Program-made: the position numbers and the translations under genes
From: Propionicicella superfundia DSM 22317
GTDB taxonomy: Bacteria; Actinomycetota; Actinomycetes; Propionibacteriales; Propionibacteriaceae
Assembly: GCF_000423465.1 (NCBI RefSeq)
Contig: NZ_KE384022.1
Coordinates: 391,406 to 455,405, forward strand
DNA length: 64,000 bases
Direction: 5' to 3'
The notes under the pieces: generated by a model
Databases searched by the model: none
The model's input: the letters and a program-made list of their open reading frames with translations, nothing else
What the model was told of the DNA's origin: nothing
Part shown: positions 26,511-36,263 of the stretch, piece after piece
Layout: each line of letters begins with the position of its first letter
How positions within the stretch are numbered: the stretch's first letter is position 1

Positions 26511-26634
26511 AACGCAGCCCCGCCGGACACGCACCGGACCGATGGCACAAGCCCGGAGCCGTCCGAACCGGCGTGAGCACACGGCGCGACCCACCCGGCT
26601 CCCGCATAGCATGACGCCCGGGAGGTGGGGTCTG

Positions 26635-27954
26635 GTGGATCGGGAGGATCGTCGCCGGCTCGACCGCGAAGTCCTCTCGCTGGCCGTGCCCGCGTTCGCC
26701 ACCCTGGTCGCCGAGCCGCTGCTCGTCATCGCCGACTCGGCGATCATCGGGCACGTCTCCACCGCGTCGCTCGCCGGGCTGGGGGTCGCCGCGAGCGTCG
26801 TCTCCCTGGTCCTGGGCCTGTGCATCTTCCTCGCGTACGGGACGACCGCGACCGTCGCCCGCAGGCTCGGCGCGGACGATCTGGCCGGGGCTCTCGCAGG
26901 CGGCCTGGACGGCATCAGCCTCGCACTCGTGGTCGGCACCGTCCTCGCGATCGGCGTCGGGACGCTCGCCGGCCCGATCGTCGGCCTCTACGGCGTGGAC
27001 CCTGCCGTCGCCGCCGAGGGCGCCCGTTACCTGTCCGTCGCCGCCATCGGATTCCCGTTCGCGCTGACGATGCTGGCCGCCACAGGTGTGCTGCGCGGGC
27101 TGCAGGACACCCGAACCCCGTTGTACGTGGCGATCGTGATGAACGTCGTCAACATCGCGCTCAACGTCACGCTCGTGCTCGGCCTCGGCTGGGGGATCCG
27201 CGGCGCCGCCATCGGCACGGTCTGTTCGCAGGCCGCAGCGGCGGCCGTCCTCGCAGGTCTCGTCCTCCGCGGCGCGCGGCGCAACGGGGTCCGGTGGCAC
27301 TGGCGTCCTGCAGGGGTCCTGCACGCCGCGCGGACCGGCGGGTGGCTCGTGCTGCGCACCGCCGGATTGCAGGCTGCCCTGCTCGCTGCGACGGCCGCCG
27401 CGGCCCGCATGGGCACCGTGTCGACCGCCGCGCATCAGATCGTGAACAGCCTCTGGATGCTGCTGGTCATGGCGATGGACGCGATCGCCATCGCGGCCCA
27501 GGCGATCGTCGGCCGGTACCTCGGCGCCGGCGATGCCGCGACCGTCCGGACCCTGCTGACCCGCCTGCTGACCTGGGCGACCGGGATCGGCGCCGTCACC
27601 GGCGTGGCGCTGTGGGCCGCGCACCCCCTGTACCTCGGCCTGTTCACGCCCGACCAGGCCGTCCGCTCGCTCGTCGCCCAGGTGCTGCCGATCCTCGCGC
27701 TCGTCACTCTCATCGCCGCGACCGTCTTCGTCCTGGACGGCGTCCTCATCGGCGCCGGGGACGTGCGGTATCTGGCGCTGGCGTCCCTGGTCAACCTGGT
27801 CGTGTACCTGCCGCTGGTCGCCCTCGTCGTCTCCACCGGGGCGGGTCTCGTGTGGCTGTGGCTGGCCTACGTCGGGCTCACGCTGAGCCGGCTGGTCACC
27901 CTCGGCGTCCGGGCGCGCGGCGACGCCTGGCTGCGGCTCGGCGCGGAGGTCTGA
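26635..27954 (+). CDS. MATE family efflux transporter
   Basis: 439 aa with twelve predicted membrane segments in two homologous halves (PAFATLVAEPLLVIADSAII opens the first; GWLVLRTAGLQAALLAATAA opens the second). This is the DinF-like branch with IIGHVSTASLAGLG. It exports drugs or metabolites using a Na+ or H+ gradient. GTG at 26,635 has GGGAGG 9 nt upstream; an ATG at 26,611 would add 8 residues. It is immediately downstream of the 19-bp repeat array, with no obvious operon partner. Confidence 0.88.
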   Translation: MDREDRRRLDREVLSLAVPAFATLVAEPLLVIADSAIIGHVSTASLAGLGVAASVVSLVLGLCIFLAYGTTATVARRLGADDLAGALAGGLDGISLALVVGTVLAIGVGTLAGPIVGLYGVDPAVAAEGARYLSVAAIGFPFALTMLAATGVLRGLQDTRTPLYVAIVMNVVNIALNVTLVLGLGWGIRGAAIGTVCSQAAAAAVLAGLVLRGARRNGVRWHWRPAGVLHAARTGGWLVLRTAGLQAALLAATAAAARMGTVSTAAHQIVNSLWMLLVMAMDAIAIAAQAIVGRYLGAGDAATVRTLLTRLLTWATGIGAVTGVALWAAHPLYLGLFTPDQAVRSLVAQVLPILALVTLIAATVFVLDGVLIGAGDVRYLALASLVNLVVYLPLVALVVSTGAGLVWLWLAYVGLTLSRLVTLGVRARGDAWLRLGAEV

Positions 27955-28043
27955 CCGGCGTCGGCCCGCGGCGACCACCGACGAGAGCGCCCGCTCGATC
28001 TAAACTTGGAGCCCCCTGGTATTCGCGACGGGCAGGTGGTCGC

Positions 28044-29571
28044 ATGAGCAGCGAATATCCTGACCGCATCCCGAGCGTGCGGAGTCGAGACCCGAACCCG
28101 GAGAACGGTGTGCCCGCGAGCCCGCGGGGCGGTCGGCCGGTGGACGCGACCGGTGGGCTGTCCGAGGCGACCGGGCTGGTTCTCGCGGCCGGGTTGCCCG
28201 AGGGGACGCGGCCCCCGCGGTGGGCCGTGGACACGATTCTCGCCGTCGACAGAGGGCAGGCGATGCCCGGCCCGGCCGCCCCCTTCGTCGCGGCCCTGGC
28301 ATGGTCGCTGATTCGGACGGGCCGGGCGCTCCAGGCCCTCCAGGTGATCGAGCGGCATGCGCAGGCGCTGTTCGCGCGGGACGCGGTCACCGCACACGCG
28401 TCCACGATGTCGCTGTGCCACGCCGTGGTGGCCGAGGTGCGCCTGGCGAACGGGCTGCTGCCCGAGGCGGCGGTCTCGGCGCGGATCGCCGCCGACTACG
28501 CCGGGGCGGAGGAACCGCATCGCTTTCGTGCTCTCAGCCTGCTCTCCGCGGCGCACGCCCTCAACGGCGAGTTCGGGACAGCGGTCGAGGTCGCCGACGA
28601 GGCCGTCGGCCTGGACCGGGGACGCGGGTGGAGCGGCGGGTCGTGGCCCCTCGCGCTCTCCGGGCTCCTGGTCGCGTTCCGCACCGGGGACCCCGACAGC
28701 GTGCAGCGGCTGACCGACCAGTTGGGATCGATCTCGGACCCGGACGTGATCGAGCGGGTGGTGATCAGCCTCGGCCGGGCGGGTGTCGCCTCCCAGCGCG
28801 GCGAGCACCAGCACCTGGTCGCGATCCTCGCAGGCATCACCCGGGGCGTCGACCGGGTGCTGTGCCCGCCGTTCCTGCAGAGTCTCGCCGTCAGTTCGGA
28901 GGCGATGGCGTTGGTGCATCTGGGCGATGCCGGTGCGGCCCTCGACCTTCTCGAGGGCCCAGGAGTCCACGCCCGGGCACGCGGTGTGCTTCGAGCAGCA
29001 CCGGGCCGGCATCTACCTCCAGCTCGGCGACCCCCGAAAGGCGCTCGCCGTGACCCACGTGTGCGTCCGGGATGTGCCCGACCACAGTCTGCAGACCCTG
29101 CCGTCGGTGCTGGTGCGCCGCGCGGTGGCCCACGAGATGCTCGGCCGCGAGGCCCAGGCGGATGCGGCATATTCCCGGGCGGTTCACCTCGGGATGCAGT
29201 TCGCGGGCCTGCGAACCCCGGTCGGCCTGCCGCAGGACATCCTCGACCGGCTGTACGACCGGCTCCTCGCCAAGGAGCCAGGCCTCCGCCCGGCGCTCGC
29301 GGCGCGGTTCCCGGACGGCGCGGGTGGCGACTACCGCCCGCCGCCCACGGTCACGTCCCGCGGGCTCACCGAACGTGAGCGGGTGCTGGCCGGCTGGCTC
29401 GGCACGGACCTGACCCGCGCCGAGATCGCAGCCCGGCTGAACCTGTCGGTGAACACCATCAACACACAGACGGCCTCGATCTACCGCAAGCTCGGCGTCA
29501 CCAGCCGCCGCGACGCGATCCACGAGCTCGCTCGCACCGGCCTGCTCAACGACGCCACCGAGCAGAGCTGA
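28044..29571 (+). pseudogene. LuxR-type transcriptional regulator, frameshifted
   Basis: A helical sensor region of TPR-like repeats (e.g. ALQALQVIERHAQALFARDA) and a C-terminal LuxR HTH (GLTERERVLAGWLGTDLTRA then EIAARLNLSVNTINTQ). The two parts lie in different frames. The break is at 28,955-28,957, where GAGGGCCCAG carries one G too many: removing it gives LLEAQESTPGHAVCFEQ and one 508-aa protein. The HTH half is fully conserved, so this is either a recent mutation or a sequencing error. ATG at 28,044. Alone between MATE and an oxidoreductase. Confidence 0.75.
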
Positions 29572-29647
29572 GCCGCACACCCGGGCCACGACCCGGGCAC
29601 CCGCCACCGGGGCGTCGTGATGGTCGTCGCGATCCGCGCGCGACCCC

Positions 29648-30514
29648 TCAGCTCGCCGGCGTCTGGAACGACGACCAGACGGCCGCGATGTCCTGCCCGG
29701 GCGGATCGGACGCCGCAGCGAACAGCTCCTCCAGCGCCGACAACAGCGTCAGGTTCATCTCCGACGTCGCCGCACGCGCCAGCCGGAGATCCTTGAGCAG
29801 CCCGCCCGCCTCGAACTGGGGAGCGAAGTCCCGGGCGAGCATCGCCTCGCCCTTGATGTGGGCGTAGGGACTGTCGGACGCCGTTCCCGCCAACGCCTCC
29901 AGGACGAGCCGCGGGTCGAGGCCCAGCCGTTCCGCGAGCGTCAGCGACTGGGCGATGCCGGCGGTGAGAGCCGCGATCCACGTGTTCACCGCCACCTTCA
30001 GCGCCGAGCCTGCGGGCGCGGCCTCCCCCGTGCGGACCCAGCGCTCACCGATCGCCGCGAGCACGGGCTCCGCAACGGCGACCGCGTCGTCCGATCCGGC
30101 GACCAGCGGCGTCAGCTTCCCCGCCTCTGCGGGCCCCTTCGTCCCAAGCACCGGCGCATCGACGAACCGCAGGCCACGACCGGCGGCCAGCGCGGCGAAC
30201 TCCCGCGCGGCCTCCACGCCGATGGTCGCCGACTGCATCCAGACGGCACCGGATCGCGCGTTCCCGAACGCCTCGGCGGCCACGGCGCGCGTCGCGTCCG
30301 CGTCGAACAGCATGGTGAGGATGAGATCGGCCTCGGCCACGGCCGTGGCCGCGTCGGGTGCGATCACCACCCCGGACCCCGCCAATGCCTCGGCTCGCGG
30401 CGCGGACCGATTCCACACCGTCGTCGCGATCCCCGCGCCCACGATCCGCCGCGCCATGGCGGCACCCATCGTGCCCAGTCCCAGCACGGCGACCCGAAGT
30501 CCCGATCCGCTCAT
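29648..30514 (-). CDS. NAD(P)-dependent oxidoreductase, 3-hydroxyisobutyrate dehydrogenase family
   Basis: 288 aa. Rossmann motif VAVLGLGTMGAAMARRIVG at the N-terminus, DAPVLGTKGPAEAGKL substrate loop and catalytic Lys in GSALKVAVNTW. The GTKGPAE form of the loop is that of the glyoxylate/succinic-semialdehyde reductase-like and imine-reductase-like branches rather than true HIBADH, so the substrate is open. ATG at 30,514 with GGAGGAG 6 nt upstream (a start 11 codons earlier lacks one). It is 79 bp downstream of the tetR gene in the same direction. Confidence 0.8.
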   Translation of the reverse strand: MSGSGLRVAVLGLGTMGAAMARRIVGAGIATTVWNRSAPRAEALAGSGVVIAPDAATAVAEADLILTMLFDADATRAVAAEAFGNARSGAVWMQSATIGVEAAREFAALAAGRGLRFVDAPVLGTKGPAEAGKLTPLVAGSDDAVAVAEPVLAAIGERWVRTGEAAPAGSALKVAVNTWIAALTAGIAQSLTLAERLGLDPRLVLEALAGTASDSPYAHIKGEAMLARDFAPQFEAGGLLKDLRLARAATSEMNLTLLSALEELFAAASDPPGQDIAAVWSSFQTPAS

Positions 30515-30592
30515 GTCATCTCCTCCTCGCCTACCTGAGGTATACACCCGGCCTGGGCACCGACCGCGGGGATTCCGGTCCGGACACCCGCC

Positions 30593-31216
30593 TCAGGACT
30601 CGTGGTGCCGTGAGCCGGTTCCGAGCCCGAGGCTGTCCAGCGCGGCCTCCAACACCTCGTCATAGGCGAGTTCGGGGTGGAACACCAGCCACTCCATGCC
30701 CGCGGTGAGGATCGCGCCGGTCTGCGCCGCGGCCATCACCCGCCACCGCTCGCCCGGCCGCGCCCCCCGCTCGGCGGCCAGGGCGTCGGTCAGCGGGCCC
30801 ATGATCGCGTCCCGCCACGCCGACGCCGAATCCTGCCAGGAGCGATCGGTGCGGAAGACCTCCGCCACCATGACCTTGGCCGGCTGCGGATGCTCCTGGA
30901 CCTCACGGAGCAGCGCGGCGAGGATCGCCCGGGTCCGGGCGACACCCGTCGTGCCCTCGGCGGCCTGGGCGATCACGCGGGTGACCTCGTGGACGTACTC
31001 GGTCATCAGCACCTCGACGAGCCGTGCCTTGGACGAGAAGTTGTAGAAGATGCTGCCCTTCGCGACCTCGGCACGGAGGGCGATGTCGTCCATCGAGGTG
31101 CTGCCGACACCCCGCTCGGCGAACAACTCGGTGGCCGCGCGCAGGATCGCCTCGCGGACGCCCGCCCGCGGCCCCGAGCGGCGTCCGGACGTGCGTTCCG
31201 GGATGTCCGTCGTCAT
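30593..31216 (-). CDS. TetR/AcrR family transcriptional regulator
   Basis: 207 aa. N-terminal HTH in AILRAATELFAERGVGSTSM then DDIALRAEVAKGSIFYNFSS, the canonical TetR signature; the C-terminus is a helical ligand-binding domain ending LDSLGLGTGSRHHES. ATG at 31,216, 2 bp after the YhgE/Pip stop, so it is the third gene of that operon and probably represses it through the palindrome at 34,783. Confidence 0.88.
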   Translation of the reverse strand: MTTDIPERTSGRRSGPRAGVREAILRAATELFAERGVGSTSMDDIALRAEVAKGSIFYNFSSKARLVEVLMTEYVHEVTRVIAQAAEGTTGVARTRAILAALLREVQEHPQPAKVMVAEVFRTDRSWQDSASAWRDAIMGPLTDALAAERGARPGERWRVMAAAQTGAILTAGMEWLVFHPELAYDEVLEAALDSLGLGTGSRHHES

Positions 31217-31218
31217 GG

Positions 31219-33978
31219 CTACAGGCTAAGGGCTGGATGCAGCCGCGACATCGTCCAGACCCTCTTGCGGGCCGCCGCCACCGAACTGATGGCCAACGAG
31301 ACGACGAAGATGCCCGCCATCACGGCGACGCTGGTCCAGAAGCGGATCTCCATGCCGCCGGTGATCGCCTCCCGCAGTCCCTCGACGACGTAGGTCATCG
31401 GCATCCACGGACTGACGGCCTGCAGGAACGCGGGCTCGGTCTGGATCGGGTACGTCCCGCCCGCCGAGGCCAACTGCAGCATCAGCACCGAGATGATGAC
31501 CACCTTGCCCACGGCCGGCCCGAACACCACCTGCAGCATCTGCTGCAGGGCCATGAACGCGGCTGCGACGAGCAGCGTGAGCCCGATGGTGGCGACCGCG
31601 GTGCCGAGCGTCAACCCGACCGAGAAGTGGAGCACGACGAGCAGGATCGCGACCTGGCCGACCGCGAGCAGCAGCGCCGGGTTGAGCGACCCGAACGCGG
31701 CACGGAACCCGGTGACCTGCGTCATCAACGCCCGGGTCTGCAGCGGCCTCAGCAGCAGCCAGGTGATGAGCGCGCCGACCCACAGGGCGAGGCCGATGAA
31801 GAACGGCGCGAAGCCCTCCCCCCAGCTCGCGGCCTGGTGGACGTACGACTCGTCGAGCGAGACCGGGCTGACCACGGCCTGCACGCGCGCCTGCCGCTGC
31901 TGGGTGGTGTCCGAGGTGATCGCGTTCGACCCGCTGTGCAGCGCGCTCGCGAGCTGCGACGCTCCGGATTGGAGCGTGTCGAGGCCGCCGTCCAGCGAGG
32001 TCGCGCCGGTGGCCAGCTTCGCCGAGCCGTCCTTCACCTGATCCGAGGCGGCGGCGAGCTGCGAGGCACCGGTGGAGAGCTCGGACAGCCCGGCGGTCAG
32101 CGCAGGGACCTTCTGCTGCATCGTCTGCAGCCCGGTGTGGACGTCGTCGGCCCCCGAGGAGACCTGCTCCGCTCCGGCGAGCACCTGCTCCGCGCCGTCG
32201 ACGAGGCCCGTGGTGGAGTCGGTGCCGGTGAATGCCTGGTTCAGGCTGGTCAGCCCGCTGACGAGGGCGGGCAGCTTCTCGTCGGCCGAACCCGCCATCG
32301 TCGACAGCCCGCTGCTCAGGTCCTTCGCCCCCGACGCCAGGGCCGTGATCTGCGGCTTCGCGTCGTTCACCTGCGTCGCCCCCGTGCGCAGCGACGCGCC
32401 GCCGTCGGTCAGCTTCGTCGCACTCGCGGCGAGCGAGGACGCCCCGCCGGACAGGCCGGTCGCCGACGACGAGAGCTCCTGCGCACCGCTGGTGAGCTTC
32501 GACACGTCCACGGCGGCGGCGAGCGCACCGGCCCCCGACGCCACATCCGCGGCTCCGGTCTTGACCTCGGCGGCTCCGTTCGCGAGGGCCGGCAACCCGG
32601 TCGACGTGTCGGCGAGCGCGGACGTCCCCGCCTTCACCGACGCGAGGGAGGCCCGCAGCGACGCGATGGCCGCCTGGCGGGTGGCGGCGTCGGAGCTGGT
32701 GAGGGCATCGGACAGCGACCCGCCGTCGGCGAGCTGGGACTGGAGCCGGCCGACACCCTGGTCGAGCGAGGTCGCGGAGGTCGCCGCGGTGCCGGCCCCG
32801 GACGCCACGGTCGCGGCGCCCTTCGAGACATCGCCCGCTCCGGTGGACACCGACGTCAGGCCCGACGTGACGGACGCCGCACCCTGAGCGAACCGCGTGG
32901 CCCCCGCCGCGTACTGCTGCGCGCCGCTCGCGTACTGTCCCGCCCCGGTGGCGAGCTGCTCGGCTCCCGAGGCGTACTGGGTCGCCCCCGAGGCGAACGT
33001 CTGCGCGCCGGAAGCCAGCGTCCCGTACTGGGCCGCCAACTGCTGCGCGCCGGACGCCAGCGTCGCGGCACCGGACGACGCGGTGTCCAGGCCGTTCTTG
33101 AGGTCGGTGATCGAGCTGGTCGCGGACGCGAGCTGCCCGGCCCCGGCAGCGGCCTTCTTCACGCCCGTCACGTAGGTGCTCTGGCCCTCGCGCAGATCCG
33201 ACGCGCCGGTGGCGAGCTGCTGCGCGCCGTCGGTGAGCTGGTTCACGCCCGTGACGAGCGGTCGGGTCTGCGTCACGGCACTGCTCGCGCCGGTCGCGAG
33301 TTCGTGCGCGCCCGTGGAGAGCTGGGACGACCCGGACGCGAGCTGGGCGGCCCCGGTCGCGAGCGCCGTCGAGCCCGTGGCGGCGGTGTCGAGTCCCGAA
33401 CGGAGCTGGTCGGCTCCGTCGGCCGCGGACGCGAAGCCGCTCTTCGCGTCGCCGACGCCCACGAGCAGCGTGTTGACGGCCTCCTCGGACGTGGCATCGG
33501 AGACCTCGGTCCGGATCCGGAGAAGGGCGGTCTTTCCCAGGGTGTCGGCGAGGAACGAGTTCGAGTCGTCGTAGGTGACCTCGATCGCCGCCGCCTGCGG
33601 ATCGGATCCGCCGAGCGTCGCCAGGCGCGCCGAGAAGTCGGCCGGGATGGTGACGGCGAAGTAGTAGGCCCCGGTCCTCAACCCCTCCTCGGCCTCCTCG
33701 GCCGTCGTCTCGTGCCACGCGAACGTGTCGGCGTCCCGGAGCTTGCGCACCGTCTCGTCCCCGGCGGTGCGCACCTCGCCGTTGATGGTCGCGGGCCGAT
33801 CCTCGTTGACGAGGGCGACCGGGAGGTCGTTGAGCCGGGTGGTCGGATCCCAGAACGCCCAGACGTACATGACGCCGTACAGCAGCGGGATCATCAGGAG
33901 GACGGCGATCGCGGCGCGCGTGATGGGCTGCCGCGCGAAACGCTTCAGCTCTGTCCCGTGGGACATCCAAGCCTGCAT
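31219..33978 (-). CDS. YhgE/Pip family membrane protein with ABC-2 type C-terminus
   Basis: 919 aa. One N-terminal TM (AAIAVLLMIPLLYGVMYVWA), then a large extracytoplasmic region in which ~30 copies of a 7-residue pattern ASGAxQL/LATGAxxL build a long helical rod (about residues 190-720). Five C-terminal TMs follow (FIGLALWVGALITWLLL through FWTSVAVMAGIFVVSLAI). Family members include phage-infection protein Pip and actinobacterial drug-export components such as LinA-type YhgE proteins. ATG at 33,978. Paired with the ABC-like ATPase 11 bp upstream and TetR downstream. Likely exporter or cell-envelope scaffold. Confidence 0.85.
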   Translation of the reverse strand: MQAWMSHGTELKRFARQPITRAAIAVLLMIPLLYGVMYVWAFWDPTTRLNDLPVALVNEDRPATINGEVRTAGDETVRKLRDADTFAWHETTAEEAEEGLRTGAYYFAVTIPADFSARLATLGGSDPQAAAIEVTYDDSNSFLADTLGKTALLRIRTEVSDATSEEAVNTLLVGVGDAKSGFASAADGADQLRSGLDTAATGSTALATGAAQLASGSSQLSTGAHELATGASSAVTQTRPLVTGVNQLTDGAQQLATGASDLREGQSTYVTGVKKAAAGAGQLASATSSITDLKNGLDTASSGAATLASGAQQLAAQYGTLASGAQTFASGATQYASGAEQLATGAGQYASGAQQYAAGATRFAQGAASVTSGLTSVSTGAGDVSKGAATVASGAGTAATSATSLDQGVGRLQSQLADGGSLSDALTSSDAATRQAAIASLRASLASVKAGTSALADTSTGLPALANGAAEVKTGAADVASGAGALAAAVDVSKLTSGAQELSSSATGLSGGASSLAASATKLTDGGASLRTGATQVNDAKPQITALASGAKDLSSGLSTMAGSADEKLPALVSGLTSLNQAFTGTDSTTGLVDGAEQVLAGAEQVSSGADDVHTGLQTMQQKVPALTAGLSELSTGASQLAAASDQVKDGSAKLATGATSLDGGLDTLQSGASQLASALHSGSNAITSDTTQQRQARVQAVVSPVSLDESYVHQAASWGEGFAPFFIGLALWVGALITWLLLRPLQTRALMTQVTGFRAAFGSLNPALLLAVGQVAILLVVLHFSVGLTLGTAVATIGLTLLVAAAFMALQQMLQVVFGPAVGKVVIISVLMLQLASAGGTYPIQTEPAFLQAVSPWMPMTYVVEGLREAITGGMEIRFWTSVAVMAGIFVVSLAISSVAAARKRVWTMSRLHPALSL

Positions 33979-33989
33979 GTGAGGACCTT

Positions 33990-34760
33990 CTATCGGGAAG
34001 CGGGAAGGGGGCGGAGACGGCGGCGCGGCACGTCGGGCGGGTCTGCGGCGGAGTCCCGCAGCCGGATGTGGACCGGTTCGCGGGTCCAGGTGCGGCGCGT
34101 GTACTCGCGGGCGCTCGTCGCCGAGCACACCACCGCCACGCCCGTGTCGGCGAGGTCTTCGAGGCGGCGCCAGACGACGTCCCGCTCGACGACGTCGTGA
34201 AGCTGGTCGATCTCGTCGACGACGATCAGCTCGGGGTCGGCCTCCATCGCGAGAGCGATGCGCAACAACAGGTTCTGGGTCTCGGTGAGCTCGTGGATGC
34301 GCTGTCGGGCGCCCGGAAGCTCCGTGTCCCCGAAGACGGGTGCGCAGAGCCGGGCGACGCGGTCGTCGTCGGGGGTCCGGATGTGCGCGTACCAGGGGGC
34401 GAGCCACGCGAGTCGTTCGCGGACCGTCGCCGCGACCGTCACCTCCTCGTCCAGCTCGTCGAGTCCGCGGATGCCCATCGCGCCGCTGCGGTGCTGGACC
34501 TCGCGCAGTCCGGCGGGAAGCCGGAACCCGAGGACGGAGAGCTCGCCGAGCTGATGCCGCATCCGCCCGGTGAGAGTGAGGAGCAGAGCGGTCTTGCCGG
34601 AGCCTGGCGGGCCGGTCACCAAGGCCAGACCACCCGCACGGACCGAGAGGTCGACATCGCGATAGACGTAGCCGCGGCGGGCGTACGCGCCCAGGCCGCG
34701 GGCCTCCACCGCCGGCGCTTGCGGGGCCGGTTCGGTGACCGGCGAGAGCATCTCGAGCAC
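33990..34760 (-). CDS. ABC-type ATPase with degenerate signature motif
   Basis: 256 aa. Walker A VTGPPGSGKTALLLTL (~residue 50) and Walker B ELIVVDEID are intact. The LSGGQ signature is replaced by HELTETQNLLLRIALAM, and the switch histidine after Walker B is not apparent (VAVVCSATSAREY). It therefore may hydrolyse ATP poorly or act with YhgE/Pip in a non-canonical way. ATG 34,760 or 34,751. First gene of the operon ABC - YhgE/Pip - TetR. Confidence 0.75.
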   Translation of the reverse strand: MLEMLSPVTEPAPQAPAVEARGLGAYARRGYVYRDVDLSVRAGGLALVTGPPGSGKTALLLTLTGRMRHQLGELSVLGFRLPAGLREVQHRSGAMGIRGLDELDEEVTVAATVRERLAWLAPWYAHIRTPDDDRVARLCAPVFGDTELPGARQRIHELTETQNLLLRIALAMEADPELIVVDEIDQLHDVVERDVVWRRLEDLADTGVAVVCSATSAREYTRRTWTREPVHIRLRDSAADPPDVPRRRLRPLPASR

Positions 34761-34782
34761 GAGACACGAGAATAGGACGCTC

Positions 34783-34810
34783 TGACCATCTGGTTCAAAT
34801 CAAACGGTCA
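34783..34810 (-). promoter_or_regulatory. 28-bp imperfect palindrome, probable TetR operator
   Basis: Outer arms TGACC (34,783) and GGTCA (ending 34,810) enclose an imperfect inverted repeat around GGTTCAAATCAAACG, starting 22 bp upstream of the ATPase gene. It is the only AT-rich patch here and lies where the operon promoter must be. Binding by the operon's TetR is inferred. Confidence 0.5.
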
Positions 34811-34876
34811 AATCGTGTTCCCCGAGAGGCGCGAGGGGCACGGGCGACGGCCGCGCCCTTCACCTCGGCCGGAGCC

Positions 34877-35719
34877 TCAGCGCGTCAGCAGCCCCGCGTC
34901 GAGGACGAACTGGGAGCCGGTGATGTACCGCGCCCGGTCCGAGGCCAGGAACAGCACGAGCTGGACCACGTCCCACGTCTCCACCCAGGGGACGGGCAAC
35001 AGGTTTCCCGCCGACCGCTCGGCGATCTCCTCCGGGGTCGTGCCCTCCATCGCCGCCAGCCCGTCGTTCATCTGCGTGTCCACCCCGGTCGGATGGATCG
35101 ACACGGCCCGGATCCCGTGCGGCGCGAGCTCGATCGCGAGCGACTTCACCAGCCCCGTCACGCCCCACTTCGCGGCCGCGTAGTGGGACAGCCGGCTCAG
35201 CCCCCGCAGTCCCGCGATGGAGGAGTTCGCGACGATCACGCCGCGGCGCCGCGCGATCATGCCCGGGATGACGGCCTTCGCACTCAGCCAGACACCCTTC
35301 AGGTTGATGTCCAGCACGGCGTCCCACTCCTCCTCGGTGAGTTCGTGCGCATACCCGTAGGCCGAGATCCCCGCGTTGGCGAACAGGATGTCGACGCCGC
35401 CGAACTCGGCCTCGGCCTCGCGGGCGGCGCGCGCCAGGAACGCCCCGTCGCGGACGTCCCCGCGATGGGCCCGGACCGCTCCGCCGGCATCGGCGATCTC
35501 AGCCACGAGCGTGCCGAGGGCGTCGTCCTGCTTGTTGAGGTACTCCGGGTAGGCCAGCGGCTTCCCGAGGTCGACGGCCACGATGTTCGCGCCCCGTTCG
35601 GCGAGCGCGAGCGCGACCGCACGGCCCTGCCCCGAGGCGGCCCCGGTGACGAAGGCCGTGCGGCCCGTGAAGTCCTCCTCCGCGACCGGGGCCCGACCCG
35701 GGCGCGACGCGGTGCTCAC
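34877..35719 (-). CDS. SDR family oxidoreductase
   Basis: 280 aa. Cofactor motif AFVTGAASGQGRAVALALAE, LFANAGISAYGYAHELTEEE, catalytic Ser in NSSIAGLRGLSRL and YxxxK in HYAAAKWGVTGLVK. The long insert after the second strand (GKPLAYPEYLNKQDDALGTL) and the GQGR glycine motif resemble the mycofactocin-coupled SDR group, but no mycofactocin genes are visible. GTG start overlaps the AhpD-like gene's TGA by 4 bp. End of the MetY - AhpD-like - SDR operon. Confidence 0.82.
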   Translation of the reverse strand: MSTASRPGRAPVAEEDFTGRTAFVTGAASGQGRAVALALAERGANIVAVDLGKPLAYPEYLNKQDDALGTLVAEIADAGGAVRAHRGDVRDGAFLARAAREAEAEFGGVDILFANAGISAYGYAHELTEEEWDAVLDINLKGVWLSAKAVIPGMIARRRGVIVANSSIAGLRGLSRLSHYAAAKWGVTGLVKSLAIELAPHGIRAVSIHPTGVDTQMNDGLAAMEGTTPEEIAERSAGNLLPVPWVETWDVVQLVLFLASDRARYITGSQFVLDAGLLTR

Positions 35720-36252
35720 TCCCGCACCCCGGCGGTGTGAAGCGCCAGCAGTTCGGAGTCGAGGTCGATTCCCAGGGCGGTGTTGACGAGGTTCGTGGCC
35801 GCCATCAGGCCGGCGAAGGCGACCAGTTCGACCAGCCCGTCCTCCCCGTACCGTTCGCGCAACCGGCCGGTGAGCTCGTCGGACGCCCTCCCGTCGGCCG
35901 CCAGCGAACGGCCGAACTCGGCGAGATCGGCCTCCTCGGCGTTCAGGTCGTAGCGCGCCTCGGGATCCTCGCCGCGGGCCAGGAGGGTACGCCGGAAGTA
36001 CAGCGAGCACAGCAGGCAGTCGTTGGTCGTCGAGATCGCATGCGAGAAGACGATCACCCCGCGCTCGCCGATCCGCGGCAGCAGCGCGTCCCGCAACGGG
36101 AACCAGGTCATGAGGGCGTCGTAGGCCACCGGCGCGTGGAGCAGCGTCCGCTTCATATTGGTGATCTCGCCGTCGTTGGCGACCCGGGCGTCCCACAGCA
36201 CCCGGGCCTCCAGCGACAGGTCGTCCCGCTCGGGCAGAAAGACGTGAGGCAT
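35716..36252 (-). CDS. Carboxymuconolactone decarboxylase / AhpD-like protein
   Basis: 178 aa. The AhpD-type redox motif is present as SHAISTTNDCLLCSLYFRRT (Cys-Leu-Leu-Cys with an upstream His), plus the helical tail LVELVAFAGLMAATNLVNTA. Members have peroxidase or decarboxylase activity. Start could instead be GTG at 36,267, which overlaps the metY stop in the same GTGA fashion as the next gene; ATG 36,252 is taken conservatively. Cotranscription with metY suggests thiol or peroxide chemistry. Confidence 0.78.
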   Translation of the reverse strand: MPHVFLPERDDLSLEARVLWDARVANDGEITNMKRTLLHAPVAYDALMTWFPLRDALLPRIGERGVIVFSHAISTTNDCLLCSLYFRRTLLARGEDPEARYDLNAEEADLAEFGRSLAADGRASDELTGRLRERYGEDGLVELVAFAGLMAATNLVNTALGIDLDSELLALHTAGVRE

Positions 36253-36263
36253 CGCGGCGCCCC

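Noticed and set aside
26366..26548. An open frame across the 19-bp repeats encoding a GRYAKAGTLRQGRDATPRP-like peptide repeat.
   Set aside because: All three frames are open because of the repeat composition; no ribosome site and no codon bias.
34877..35719. Mycofactocin-coupled SDR.
   Set aside because: The insert and glycine motif are suggestive, but no mycofactocin biosynthesis genes are in the window; left as a general SDR.
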